DNA from: SB15 sp964639245
Lineage (GTDB): Bacteria; Chloroflexota; Anaerolineae; Aggregatilineales; J027
NCBI GenBank assembly: GCA_964639245.1
Contig: CAZXCU010000018.1
Location: 43,334 to 107,333, forward strand
Direction: 5' to 3'
DNA length: 64,000 nucleotides
The position numbers and the translations under genes were made by a program. Shown one piece after another: positions 17,953 to 25,753 of the stretch (the first letter of the stretch is position 1; every line of letters starts with the position of its first letter). The notes under the pieces are model-generated. The model did no database searches, had not been told where the DNA came from, and saw only the letters and a list, made by a program, of their open reading frames with translations.

Positions 17953-18335
17953 TGACGCTCAATCAATTTGGGGCGGTGATGACCTTTGCCGCAGAATTAG
18001 AGGGGCAGCTTGCCGAATTTTATACCCGTGCGGCAGCCGACCACCCCACCGCAAATTTGCAACAACGGGCAGAGGAGGCGCTCAAGCGTAAGAAAAAGAT
18101 CGAGATGTCCCGTTCGCGGGATGTGACCGAAATTACGCTTGAACCCATCGACGGGCTGGATGAAGCCAACTACGCCGTAGATTTTAGCCGCACCGATGCT
18201 GCTGCAATTAATACGGTAGAGGCAGTTGTCAAACGGTTCTACGCGGAAGCTGCCCCCAAAATCAATGTACGGGAGTCGCGCAAGGTGTTGGAGCGCTGTC
18301 TCAAGGATCATGAAGCGCTGCCGGCATTAAGCTAA
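17952..18335 (+). CDS. small helical protein of unknown function
   Basis: A 127-residue protein, all-helical by appearance. The first helix (TFAAELEGQLAEFYTRAA) spaces Glu and Tyr like a rubrerythrin/ferritin-type helix, but I cannot see a full metal-binding set, so this is only a resemblance. A basic middle (EEALKRKKKIEMSRSRD) follows. The ATG overlaps the dehydrogenase stop (TAATG), which implies coupling and a related role. Confidence 0.6.
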   Translation: MTLNQFGAVMTFAAELEGQLAEFYTRAAADHPTANLQQRAEEALKRKKKIEMSRSRDVTEITLEPIDGLDEANYAVDFSRTDAAAINTVEAVVKRFYAEAAPKINVRESRKVLERCLKDHEALPALS

Positions 18336-18343
18336 AAATGAGT

Positions 18344-18365
18344 ATGGGCGGATTTCCCCGCCCAT
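18344..18365. terminator. bidirectional hairpin terminator
   Basis: ATGGGCGG / CCGCCCAT form an 8-bp stem with a 6-base loop between convergent stops. U-rich sequence follows on both strands (CGTTTATTCTT on plus, ACTCATTTTTAG on minus). Confidence 0.7.
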
Positions 18366-18368
18366 CGT

Positions 18369-21300
18369 TTATTCTTCCGGGCCGAGTTCCAAAATGCGTT
18401 CAAAGAGACGCTGGCGTTCGGCCTCATCTTCCTCAATATCTGCGGCTGCGCGTAAATCTTCCCGTGCTGCGTCCACATCACCTAAGACCAAATACACATC
18501 GGCGCGTTCTTCATAAACAAACGGCGTATATATTTCATTGGTTGCGGCGGTGTAAAACGCTAGGGCGGTTTCATAATCTTCAGCCTCGACTGCTATTCTT
18601 GCGCGGTCAAGCTGGATATTGTGTTCGTAGCGCATATTCATAAAGAATCCCTCGTAGGGAGTGCCTTCAATTGCGGCAAAAATTGCTAAGGCTTCTGCCA
18701 AATCTCCATCCTGATACCACTTGAGCAAGGCCAACAAATACCGCGCTTCCGGGACATCATCAGATGAAAAGGCAATGACAACCTGCGCCCAAGCCTGCGC
18801 CTGTTCATAATCCCCAGCTCGATAAGCGGTGTAGGCCAGCGTCATATAATGCCCGCGCTCGTCATTGGCTTCATCGGTCATGCTATAGGCCAATTGCAGC
18901 GCAAAATCGGTTTGTTCGGTCTGGATCAAAGCACCAAGCAAATGACTGGCTTCATACAAGGCACTTGGCCGCGCTACAGAGTAGGTTTTGAGGGGTTCAA
19001 TGGCTTCCGCATCATCCCCAAGGGTGTACCAGAACATGCCAGCCGCAAGGGCATAGCGATAGCCCCGCGCTCCCATGTCAAGGGCTTGATGGAAGGTGTC
19101 TTCCGCTTCTTCATCGCGGTCATGTCGCCAATACGCCCACGCCAAGCGCCAGACGGTTTCAGGATTTTCGGGCGCAAGGGTATAGGCCAATTGTGCATTT
19201 TCTAAGCTAGCAGCCGCATCATCAACTGACCAATGATGGGCAATTTCAAAGAGGATAATGAAACCCAACGGATTTTCGGGGGCAAGTTCAATGATGCGGT
19301 TGGCATCTGCCCGCGCTGCATCCACTTCAAGGATTTCTAGGGAAATCAATGCCCGCACCGCCAAAAGTTCGATGTTGTCTGGTTCAGCCGCCAGCCGTTC
19401 GTTCACAATTTCCAGTACGGTATAGAGATTTTCAGTGAGCAGCAGGGCATCGAATTCATCCAGCGTCGGATTCAACCCTGACAAAATCGGGATGCTTAAT
19501 TCGGATTCGGTCAGTTCATATTCGATAGGCGGGTTGATCACATCGACCGCCTCATCCCCCCAATATAAATCCACGACTTTCTGTTTGAGTCGTTCACGTT
19601 CGGCGAGAGAGTCATTTCCTAGAATGCTAAAAGCTTCCCGTAAGTTATTGAGGGCGGATTCTGAATCTCCCAAAGCAAGGTAACTGTCGGCTTGGCCTTC
19701 TAAGGCAGCAGCGCCGAGTGCGCCTTCCTCAATGGCTAGGGTATAGGCCGCAAGTGCTTCGTCGTGCAATCCTGCTTCGGCAAAAATCTTCGCACGGTCA
19801 AAACGAACGGTATGTCCAAATCGGGGGGTTAAATACGGTTCGCCGTAGTAAAGAACCTCCAGAAGCGGGTCAAGATAGGACATTGCGGCTTGTACATCCC
19901 CGTCCGCTGCCCACGCGGTTAGCCCCATCACGTATTGGGCGGAATAGGCCTCCGACGAAAGCGCCATGCCATTTTGCGCCCATGTTGTGGCCTGTTCATA
20001 CGCTCCGGCACGGTAGGCAATATACGCCAGCACCGCATAATCAGTGGCATCGGCGTTGCCCCACCAGAATTCATCCCCCCATTCAAACGCACGGGCGATT
20101 TCAAGGGCTTCTTCCGTCCGCCCTAATTCAATCAAGGTTCTGGCAAGAAATATCAGGGTGAATTCATTTTTCAGTTGGCTGCTGTGTGCCAATTGGAGAT
20201 AGGGTTCAGCCCGTTCATAATCTTCGACGGCGTTATACAGCATATCACCGGCAAAATAGGTAAATCCCATGCCGCTCGCGCCTAGAGCAACCGCTTGCTC
20301 AAACAATTCGGTATAACGCGGGTAATAATCGCTCGATTGCTGGTAATAAGCGTGTGCCAAACGCCACAAAATATGCGGATTCTCCGGGAAGCGCTGGTTG
20401 GCCTCTTCAAGAATTTGGGCTGCCCCTGCCATATCATTGACAGGCCAATTGGACAGCACATCCGCACGGGCGATGTATCCCAACGGGCTGTCCGGCACAA
20501 GTTCGATGATCCGGTCAGCATCGGCGAATGCAGCCTCTGAATCTCCTTGTTCAACCAACCAACCCACACGAACAAACAGTGCTTCACTATTGGCCGGATT
20601 TTCTTCCAACAACTGAGTCACGCGCTGCAAGGCGGCTTCATTTTGCCCGGTCAGAATGAGCGTATCTATTTCATCCTGCAAAGGTGTGATGCCGGAGAGC
20701 AGTTCGGGGGCAACGTTCGCAATTGGGGTCAGTTCAAATTCAGCAAAAGTAGCGGTGATAGGCACAGCGTTGTTCGGGTTAAAATCTGCTGCCCCGCCTG
20801 AAGCCGATTGCGCCGTTAGTCCTACTTCCAGCGCATTTTCCGGGACATCAAATTCCGCCAATACTTGCCAATTTTCATCCTCATCGGCGCGATATTCTGC
20901 TGTAAAAGTCATTTCCTGTCGGGTTAAACGGAGGTGGGCTTGTTCGGCTGTAAATTCAACCTGTTCATGGCGCACCAGATTTTCAAATTCCACGCCATTC
21001 AAATAATCCAGATAAATGCCACGCCCGACGCAGGTTGTGCCATTCGGGGTGCAGTAACCCAATGTGAATTCAATCCGCCCGCCATTTTCAAGGGCCACAT
21101 ACAATCCGGCGGACTGCCAATCCATCTCGACAGGCGCTTGGACACGGGTTTCAAGGGCAAAACTGCCTTCCGGCGCGGGATAAAGCTGCTGGTTGCGCGG
21201 AAAGGTACTCAGTTGAATGGGATTAACCGCCGCAACTTCGACAGAGGTTGGTACAAGGGTCGGTCTGGCGGTAGGGATGAGGGTTGGTACTTCGGTAGGA

Positions 21301-22529
21301 ACAACCGTTGTAGGGAGAAGTGTCGGAATTTCAGTTGCCGATTCTTGGGTTGCTTCTGCGGTCAGCATCCCTGTTGGGGAAACAGGCGAATTGGTGACAG
21401 CAACAACGACCTCTGTAGCAGTTTTTTCTTTAGATTGTTCATCCTCCCCACCGAGCAGCAGCACCATCGCGCCTCCCGCCAAAACAGCCATCAGCAGCAC
21501 CGCCCCGACCACCCACCAGACAGATGCTTTTTTACGTTCGGGGGTGATTGCTTTGGGTAATTGCGTAGCATTAGAGGACATTAAATTGGTTTGCTGTACG
21601 GTGCGCTGCTCGGAAGCGACAGATTGAATCAGTGTCGCGGCTTCATCAGTTTGAACTTCCAAAATTTCGGTGGCATCATCAGGGAGAAAATTTTGTGACC
21701 AGTTGGCAATCGCCGTATCTACCGCTTTTTTCATTTCGGTAGCAGTTTGAAAACGGTCTGCGGGCATTTTCGTCAGCGATTTGACGATGATTTTTTCGAC
21801 GGTTGGGGGAACATGGTGTCCATAATTACGGGTGGTGGGCAGCGGGGCATTGATATGTTTCATGATGATGGCAATGGGGGTATCTGCATCGTAGGGAACA
21901 TTGCCTGTCACCATTTCATACAAAATAATGCCTAAGCTATATAAATCGGAACGTTCATCGGTATCTTCTCCCCGCCCCGCCTCAGGACTCATATATGCGG
22001 GTGTCCCCACCATCATGCCACTGGCGGTTAAACCCGATTGCCCCATCAACCGCGCAATCCCAAAATCGGTCAACACCGCATGTTGATGATGTTTGTCCAT
22101 AAACATGATATTGGCGGGTTTTAAATCCCGATGAATCATGCCTTTGCTATGGGCATAGGCCAATGCGTCCGCCATTTGTGAGGTCAATTGCAAGGCTTCA
22201 TAAGGCGGGATGGCCTGGCGTTTTTGAATATAGTGTTTGAGGTTATCCCCCTCAATATATTCCATCACCATGTAATAAACATCGCGTTCCACCCCAAAAT
22301 CAAAAACATTGACAATATGGGGGTGACGGAGTTTGCCAACGCTCTGGGCTTCCCGTTTAAATCGGGCGATAAAGCCCTCATCATCCGCGAGATGTCCGAG
22401 CATCATTTTGACTGCCACAAACCGATCCATGCCGGGCTGGTAGGCTTTGTATACTTCTGCCATGCCGCCCCGTCCGAGTCGTTCGCGCAGTTCGTATTGC
22501 CCTAATTTTTGTCCGCTTAAATCTAACAT
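18369..22529 (-). CDS. membrane-spanning Ser/Thr protein kinase with duplicated TPR superdomain
   Basis: About 1386 residues from ATG 22529; a TTG at 22556 would add nine. Residues 11-280 are a Hanks-type kinase with glycine loop LGRGGMAEVY, Lys41 in VAVK, HRDLKPAN near 133, DFG near 155 and GTPAYMSPE, so it should be active. One membrane helix lies near 337-360 (GAVLLMAVLAGGAMVLLLGG). Outside come a Thr/Pro-rich linker, a beta-sandwich of about 160 residues resembling DUF1349/LamG-type folds, and then two tandem ~370-residue TPR blocks that each open with LSG-(I/L)-(T/N)-P. It probably senses extracellular or surface signals and phosphorylates cytosolic targets. The TPR blocks would lie outside the membrane in this topology. 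Confidence 0.9.
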   Translation of the reverse strand: MLDLSGQKLGQYELRERLGRGGMAEVYKAYQPGMDRFVAVKMMLGHLADDEGFIARFKREAQSVGKLRHPHIVNVFDFGVERDVYYMVMEYIEGDNLKHYIQKRQAIPPYEALQLTSQMADALAYAHSKGMIHRDLKPANIMFMDKHHQHAVLTDFGIARLMGQSGLTASGMMVGTPAYMSPEAGRGEDTDERSDLYSLGIILYEMVTGNVPYDADTPIAIIMKHINAPLPTTRNYGHHVPPTVEKIIVKSLTKMPADRFQTATEMKKAVDTAIANWSQNFLPDDATEILEVQTDEAATLIQSVASEQRTVQQTNLMSSNATQLPKAITPERKKASVWWVVGAVLLMAVLAGGAMVLLLGGEDEQSKEKTATEVVVAVTNSPVSPTGMLTAEATQESATEIPTLLPTTVVPTEVPTLIPTARPTLVPTSVEVAAVNPIQLSTFPRNQQLYPAPEGSFALETRVQAPVEMDWQSAGLYVALENGGRIEFTLGYCTPNGTTCVGRGIYLDYLNGVEFENLVRHEQVEFTAEQAHLRLTRQEMTFTAEYRADEDENWQVLAEFDVPENALEVGLTAQSASGGAADFNPNNAVPITATFAEFELTPIANVAPELLSGITPLQDEIDTLILTGQNEAALQRVTQLLEENPANSEALFVRVGWLVEQGDSEAAFADADRIIELVPDSPLGYIARADVLSNWPVNDMAGAAQILEEANQRFPENPHILWRLAHAYYQQSSDYYPRYTELFEQAVALGASGMGFTYFAGDMLYNAVEDYERAEPYLQLAHSSQLKNEFTLIFLARTLIELGRTEEALEIARAFEWGDEFWWGNADATDYAVLAYIAYRAGAYEQATTWAQNGMALSSEAYSAQYVMGLTAWAADGDVQAAMSYLDPLLEVLYYGEPYLTPRFGHTVRFDRAKIFAEAGLHDEALAAYTLAIEEGALGAAALEGQADSYLALGDSESALNNLREAFSILGNDSLAERERLKQKVVDLYWGDEAVDVINPPIEYELTESELSIPILSGLNPTLDEFDALLLTENLYTVLEIVNERLAAEPDNIELLAVRALISLEILEVDAARADANRIIELAPENPLGFIILFEIAHHWSVDDAAASLENAQLAYTLAPENPETVWRLAWAYWRHDRDEEAEDTFHQALDMGARGYRYALAAGMFWYTLGDDAEAIEPLKTYSVARPSALYEASHLLGALIQTEQTDFALQLAYSMTDEANDERGHYMTLAYTAYRAGDYEQAQAWAQVVIAFSSDDVPEARYLLALLKWYQDGDLAEALAIFAAIEGTPYEGFFMNMRYEHNIQLDRARIAVEAEDYETALAFYTAATNEIYTPFVYEERADVYLVLGDVDAAREDLRAAADIEEDEAERQRLFERILELGPEE

Positions 22530-22662
22530 CGCTCTACAACACTTCCTGTCTGCCAATTTAAAGTATATGCCAAAAGCAATTTCAGACCGCGAAATTTAAC
22601 AGGTCTCTACAGTTTCATGATATGCTGTGCCTATCTGTTTATTTATTTTTTTAGGTGCTGCG

Positions 22663-23100
22663 ATGAAAGTCAAAGAGATTCTCAAGAAGAAAAGCTCGGA
22701 GGTCATCAGCGCAAAACCAGACCACACCCTGCAAGAAGCCAGTCAACTGCTGGCAAATTATAAAATCGGGGCGCTGGTCGTTGTAGATGATGCAAACAAG
22801 CCCGTCGGCATCATCTCGGAAAGGGATATTGTGCGGGCAGTCGCAGAACATGGGGAGGCCGTTTTTTCGCGCAAGGTCAGCGATGTGATGACCAGAGATT
22901 TGATTATCGCGCTGTTGGAGGATGATTTGGCCTATCTGACCAACACCATGACCAACAAACGCATCCGTCATTTACCCGTGATGGATGGAGAAACGCTCGT
23001 GGGCATTGTTTCAATTGGCGATGTGGTCAAAGCCCAATTGGAATATTTTGAAGGAGAAGCCCATACCCTCCGACAATATATTTCCGGCGGGTATCAATAA
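22663..23100 (+). CDS. CBS-domain pair protein
   Basis: A 145-residue protein that is essentially one Bateman module: two CBS motifs, the first around ANYKIGALVVVDDANKPVGIISERDIVR and the second around RHLPVMDGETLVGIVSIGDVVK. Such modules bind adenosine nucleotides and act as energy or ionic sensors. An upstream in-frame extension to 22627 is hydrophobic and unlikely; AGGTG precedes ATG 22663. It diverges from the kinase gene. Confidence 0.88.
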   Translation: MKVKEILKKKSSEVISAKPDHTLQEASQLLANYKIGALVVVDDANKPVGIISERDIVRAVAEHGEAVFSRKVSDVMTRDLIIALLEDDLAYLTNTMTNKRIRHLPVMDGETLVGIVSIGDVVKAQLEYFEGEAHTLRQYISGGYQ

Positions 23101-23199
23101 TCCTCTGTCCCTGCCCTTTCCGTCTATTTGGACTTATTCTGGAGAGGGCAGCGGAAAAATCCCTCGGTATAATTTGCCTCAATTCAGCAGGACAACACA

Positions 23200-24162
23200 A
23201 TGAACGGTACATTGACGGATGTTCCCAATCTCAAGGTTGGACACGCGCAAGATTTAACGGATGGAATCACTGGCTGCACCGTGATTCTCTGTCCGCCCAA
23301 TACAGTGGGGGGGATTGACCAGCGCGGGGGCGCACCCGGCACCCGTGAAACCGATTTGCTGCGTCCGATGCACCATGTCCAGCAGGTTCACGCCATTTTT
23401 TTGTCCGGGGGCAGCGCCTACGGGTTGGCAGTAGGCGACGGCATTATGCGCTATTTAGAGGAGCAAAATATCGGGTATATCACCCGTGCTGGCGTTGTCC
23501 CGATTGTGAGTGGTGCAATCCTGTTTGATCTGGATGTCGGCAACCCTAAAATTCGGCCTGATGCCACGATGGGCTATGCAGCTTGTCAAAATGCCTCAGA
23601 AAATGCTGTCGTACAGGGGGCAGTCGGTGCGGGAACAGGCGCAAAAATCGGCGGGGCCTTGGGCAAAGACTTTGCGACCAAAGGGGGAATCGGGTCTGCG
23701 AGTCTTGATCTGGGCAATGGACTGATTGTGGCAGCGTTGATTGCGGTCAATGCGGCGGGCGATGTCATCAACCCACAGGGCGAAATTATAGCAGGGCTAC
23801 GGATGCCCCCTGAAGGCAAAATTTTTGCGAATACACTGGAGATGATGAAAAATTTGCCGCCTGCAAACGTCACCACCAATACGGTAATCGGGGTGGTAGC
23901 GACCAACGCAAAATTGAACAAAGAAGAAACCAACAAAGTCGCACAAATGGCACAGGATGGTATTGCACGGGCGGTGCGTCCGGCGCACACCCCCTTTGAC
24001 GGTGATACGCTTTTTGCGCTGGCAACTGGCACCCATGAGGCGAATGTCGCTGTGATTGGGGCGTATGCGGCGGAAATGGTGGAACAAGCCATTCGCAACG
24101 CCGTTTTGCACGCAACGCCCTTAGATGGGATTCCGACAGCGAAAGATTTAACAGAAGGATAA
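23200..24162 (+). CDS. P1 family peptidase (DmpA/S58 type)
   Basis: A 320-residue N-terminal-nucleophile peptidase of the DmpA/BapA clan. It opens with LTDVPNLKVGHAQD and GCTVILCP, followed by RGGAPGTRETDLL and the family motif FLSGGSAYGLAVGDG near residue 67. The family autocleaves before a Ser or Thr that precedes a GD-F-A segment; here HTPFDGDTLFALATG suggests Thr as nucleophile, an inference by analogy. Family members are aminopeptidases acting on D- or beta-amino acid peptides. AGCAGGA lies before the ATG, and TATAAT at 23168-23173 is a possible -10 box. Confidence 0.88.
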   Translation: MNGTLTDVPNLKVGHAQDLTDGITGCTVILCPPNTVGGIDQRGGAPGTRETDLLRPMHHVQQVHAIFLSGGSAYGLAVGDGIMRYLEEQNIGYITRAGVVPIVSGAILFDLDVGNPKIRPDATMGYAACQNASENAVVQGAVGAGTGAKIGGALGKDFATKGGIGSASLDLGNGLIVAALIAVNAAGDVINPQGEIIAGLRMPPEGKIFANTLEMMKNLPPANVTTNTVIGVVATNAKLNKEETNKVAQMAQDGIARAVRPAHTPFDGDTLFALATGTHEANVAVIGAYAAEMVEQAIRNAVLHATPLDGIPTAKDLTEG

Positions 24163-24167
24163 TTTGA

Positions 24168-24734
24168 ATGGGCAAAGTCTTTGAGCAGATTACCCCCCAA
24201 TTGCAAGCATTTATCCGTGAACAGCACCTGTTTTTTGTAGCGACTGCGCCCTTGAGCCAGGATGGGCATGTCAATCTCTCGCCCAAGGGGTTGGATTGCT
24301 TTCGGGTTTTGTCCAAAACCCAAGTTGCTTATCTGGATATGAATGGAAGTGGCAACGAAACCTCTGCACACTTGCTGGAAAATGGACGGATTACCTTCAT
24401 GTTCTGCGCGTTGAACGGCGCTCCGAATATCGTGCGGTTGTATGGGGTTGGACGAACGATTCTGCCTACGCATACAGAATGGGAAACTTTTTCACCGCAT
24501 TTCACCCTGTATACAGGCGTGCGACAGATTATCGTGGCGGATATTCACCGCGTGAGTACCTCGTGTGGGCATGGGATTCCCCTCTACGACTATGTTGAAG
24601 ACCGTGACTTGATGATGAAATGGGCAGAAAAGAAGGGGACAGATGGCCTTCGGGTTTATCAACAGGAGAAAAATAGGTGCAGTATTGATAACTTGCCTAC
24701 GCCATTAGCAGAAATTTTGGAGACAGAAAATTAA
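24168..24734 (+). CDS. pyridoxamine 5'-phosphate oxidase family protein
   Basis: A 188-residue split-barrel flavin-type protein. The start (LQAFIREQHLFFVATAPLSQDGHVNLSPKG) and the strand RVLSKTQVAYLDMNGSGNETSAHL are typical of the PNPOx-like family that binds FMN or F420. It is not the biosynthetic PdxH, whose substrate motifs are absent. It begins 5 bases after the peptidase stop, so they share a transcript. The specific reaction is unknown. Confidence 0.85.
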   Translation: MGKVFEQITPQLQAFIREQHLFFVATAPLSQDGHVNLSPKGLDCFRVLSKTQVAYLDMNGSGNETSAHLLENGRITFMFCALNGAPNIVRLYGVGRTILPTHTEWETFSPHFTLYTGVRQIIVADIHRVSTSCGHGIPLYDYVEDRDLMMKWAEKKGTDGLRVYQQEKNRCSIDNLPTPLAEILETEN

Positions 24735-24735
24735 A

Positions 24736-25122
24736 ATGGATAGCAAACTGATTCAAAATATTACCGAAAGTAGGCTGACTTATCTTGATGAAAATGGGGA
24801 GGAAAATTTCATTGATTTTGCTTTATGTTATAAAAATTATCTTAAGAGGTATCTTAGTCCAGAAAACTTAGCAGAAATAAAAAACAATAAAACTGATGAG
24901 GAGTTAGAAAAATACATTGAGCGTAGAAAGGCATGGCGAGAAATTGCAGTCAGGAATATTTTAGGAGCAAGGGTAGAGAGTCAGGCTTGGAGAAGCAGCG
25001 TTCCCTACATTGAATTTTACACAGATCCGCCTACCTTATTTGAATTTACCGAACAAGAAGATTTCCAAAAAATTCGCTGGGCAATTGAAAAAGCTGGTTG
25101 GAAAACGTTTGATTTATCTTAG
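24736..25122 (+). CDS. AT-rich orphan of unknown function
   Basis: A 128-residue soluble protein, rich in Lys, Glu, Asn and Tyr, that I do not recognise. The central helix (KNNKTDEELEKYIERRKAW) is very polar. Base composition is clearly lower in G+C than in flanking genes, which suggests transfer. It starts one base after the preceding stop with GGAGA upstream, so it was captured into the peptidase operon or occupies its end. Confidence 0.6.
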   Translation: MDSKLIQNITESRLTYLDENGEENFIDFALCYKNYLKRYLSPENLAEIKNNKTDEELEKYIERRKAWREIAVRNILGARVESQAWRSSVPYIEFYTDPPTLFEFTEQEDFQKIRWAIEKAGWKTFDLS

Positions 25123-25186
25123 AAATTACCATAAATTGATGACCTGCAACAGTCAAAAAATCATCGGGGTCGTTGGTTTCCATATC

Positions 25187-25510
25187 TCAGTAAGCATCTT
25201 TCCGCTTACGAATATCAAGAATATAAAGCGTCCCTTTATATTTATGCTTGAGATGGGTGACTTCAATCGGACTTATTGAAAATAAAACGCGAAAATCACC
25301 CGCCCGAAACTTGCGCGTGCGCTCAAATATTTTGTCTTTGAGCATCTCTACAGAGGAATGGCTATAGGGGTCGTCTATGATTAATAATTCACGCAAATGT
25401 CGAAAAATAGTGCGCTTTTGGCTTTTTGAAAGGGTATCGAAAACTGATTGGGCATCTGCCCCGACTTTCAGATGCCACTTGTGAGGCAAGTTACGCCTCA
25501 TCTTCCTCAT
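25187..25510 (-). CDS. RelE/ParE-type toxin
   Basis: A ~107-residue RelE-superfamily mRNA interferase or ParE-like toxin. Core features are the helical pair (DTLSKSQKRTIFRHLREL) and the strands KFRAGDFRVLFSIS and GTLYILDIRKRKDAY, with basic residues positioned as in RelE. The start is uncertain: ATG 25510 or 25501, with a TTG at 25534 less likely. It overlaps the end of the antitoxin gene, which lies upstream in the same transcript. Confidence 0.78.
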   Translation of the reverse strand: MRKMRRNLPHKWHLKVGADAQSVFDTLSKSQKRTIFRHLRELLIIDDPYSHSSVEMLKDKIFERTRKFRAGDFRVLFSISPIEVTHLKHKYKGTLYILDIRKRKDAY

Positions 25511-25685
25511 CGCCTTCGGGAAAGAAGTCTTCAAGGGTCATAGAGGTAGTGCGTTCGTCTAATTTTGCATAATCTATTGAACCATCAGGATTCAAAGCAT
25601 CACCAAGTATTCGTTTGAGGTCTGCTTCATCCCACTCATCTTCTAATTCAATCTCAGTCTGGGGAGTGACTTTAGGGTCTGGCAT
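25491..25685 (-). CDS. antitoxin partner of the RelE-type toxin
   Basis: A 64-residue, strongly acidic protein (IELEDEWDEADLKRILGDAL and an acidic tail) immediately upstream of and overlapping the toxin gene. No clear DNA-binding fold is visible, so family assignment rests on context, size and charge. It has a good ribosome site (AGGAGA, 5 bases before the ATG) and its own -10 box. Confidence 0.72.
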   Translation of the reverse strand: MPDPKVTPQTEIELEDEWDEADLKRILGDALNPDGSIDYAKLDERTTSMTLEDFFPEGDEEDEA

Positions 25686-25707
25686 AGTTATCTCCTATCC
25701 TGAACAG

Positions 25708-25713
25708 ATTATA
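25708..25713 (-). promoter_or_regulatory. -10 box for the toxin-antitoxin operon
   Basis: A perfect TATAAT on the minus strand lies 23 bases before the antitoxin ATG. The -35 region would fall inside the upstream terminator hairpin and is not a good match. Confidence 0.5.
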
Positions 25714-25714
25714 C

Positions 25715-25745
25715 AACAAAAAAGCGGGGTATTTTACCACCCCGC
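25715..25745 (-). terminator. intrinsic terminator of the ABC exporter operon
   Basis: On the minus strand GCGGGGT / ACCCCGC form a 7-bp stem with an 8-base loop followed by six U. It ends the exporter operon just before the toxin-antitoxin promoter. Confidence 0.85.
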
Positions 25746-25753
25746 CTTTTTCA

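Noticed and set aside
18369..22529. Splitting the kinase and TPR parts into separate genes
   Set aside because: The frame is uninterrupted from kinase through membrane helix to the last TPR, with no internal start context that would require a split.
23110..23152. Terminator between the CBS gene and the peptidase
   Set aside because: CTGCCCT and AGGGCAG can pair, but the loop is long and no U-tract follows, so I did not list it.
23586..24473. 295-codon open frame antisense to the P1 peptidase and PNPOx-like genes
   Set aside because: It spans two clearly coding plus-strand genes and their boundary, and its product is low-complexity Ala/Pro/Ser.
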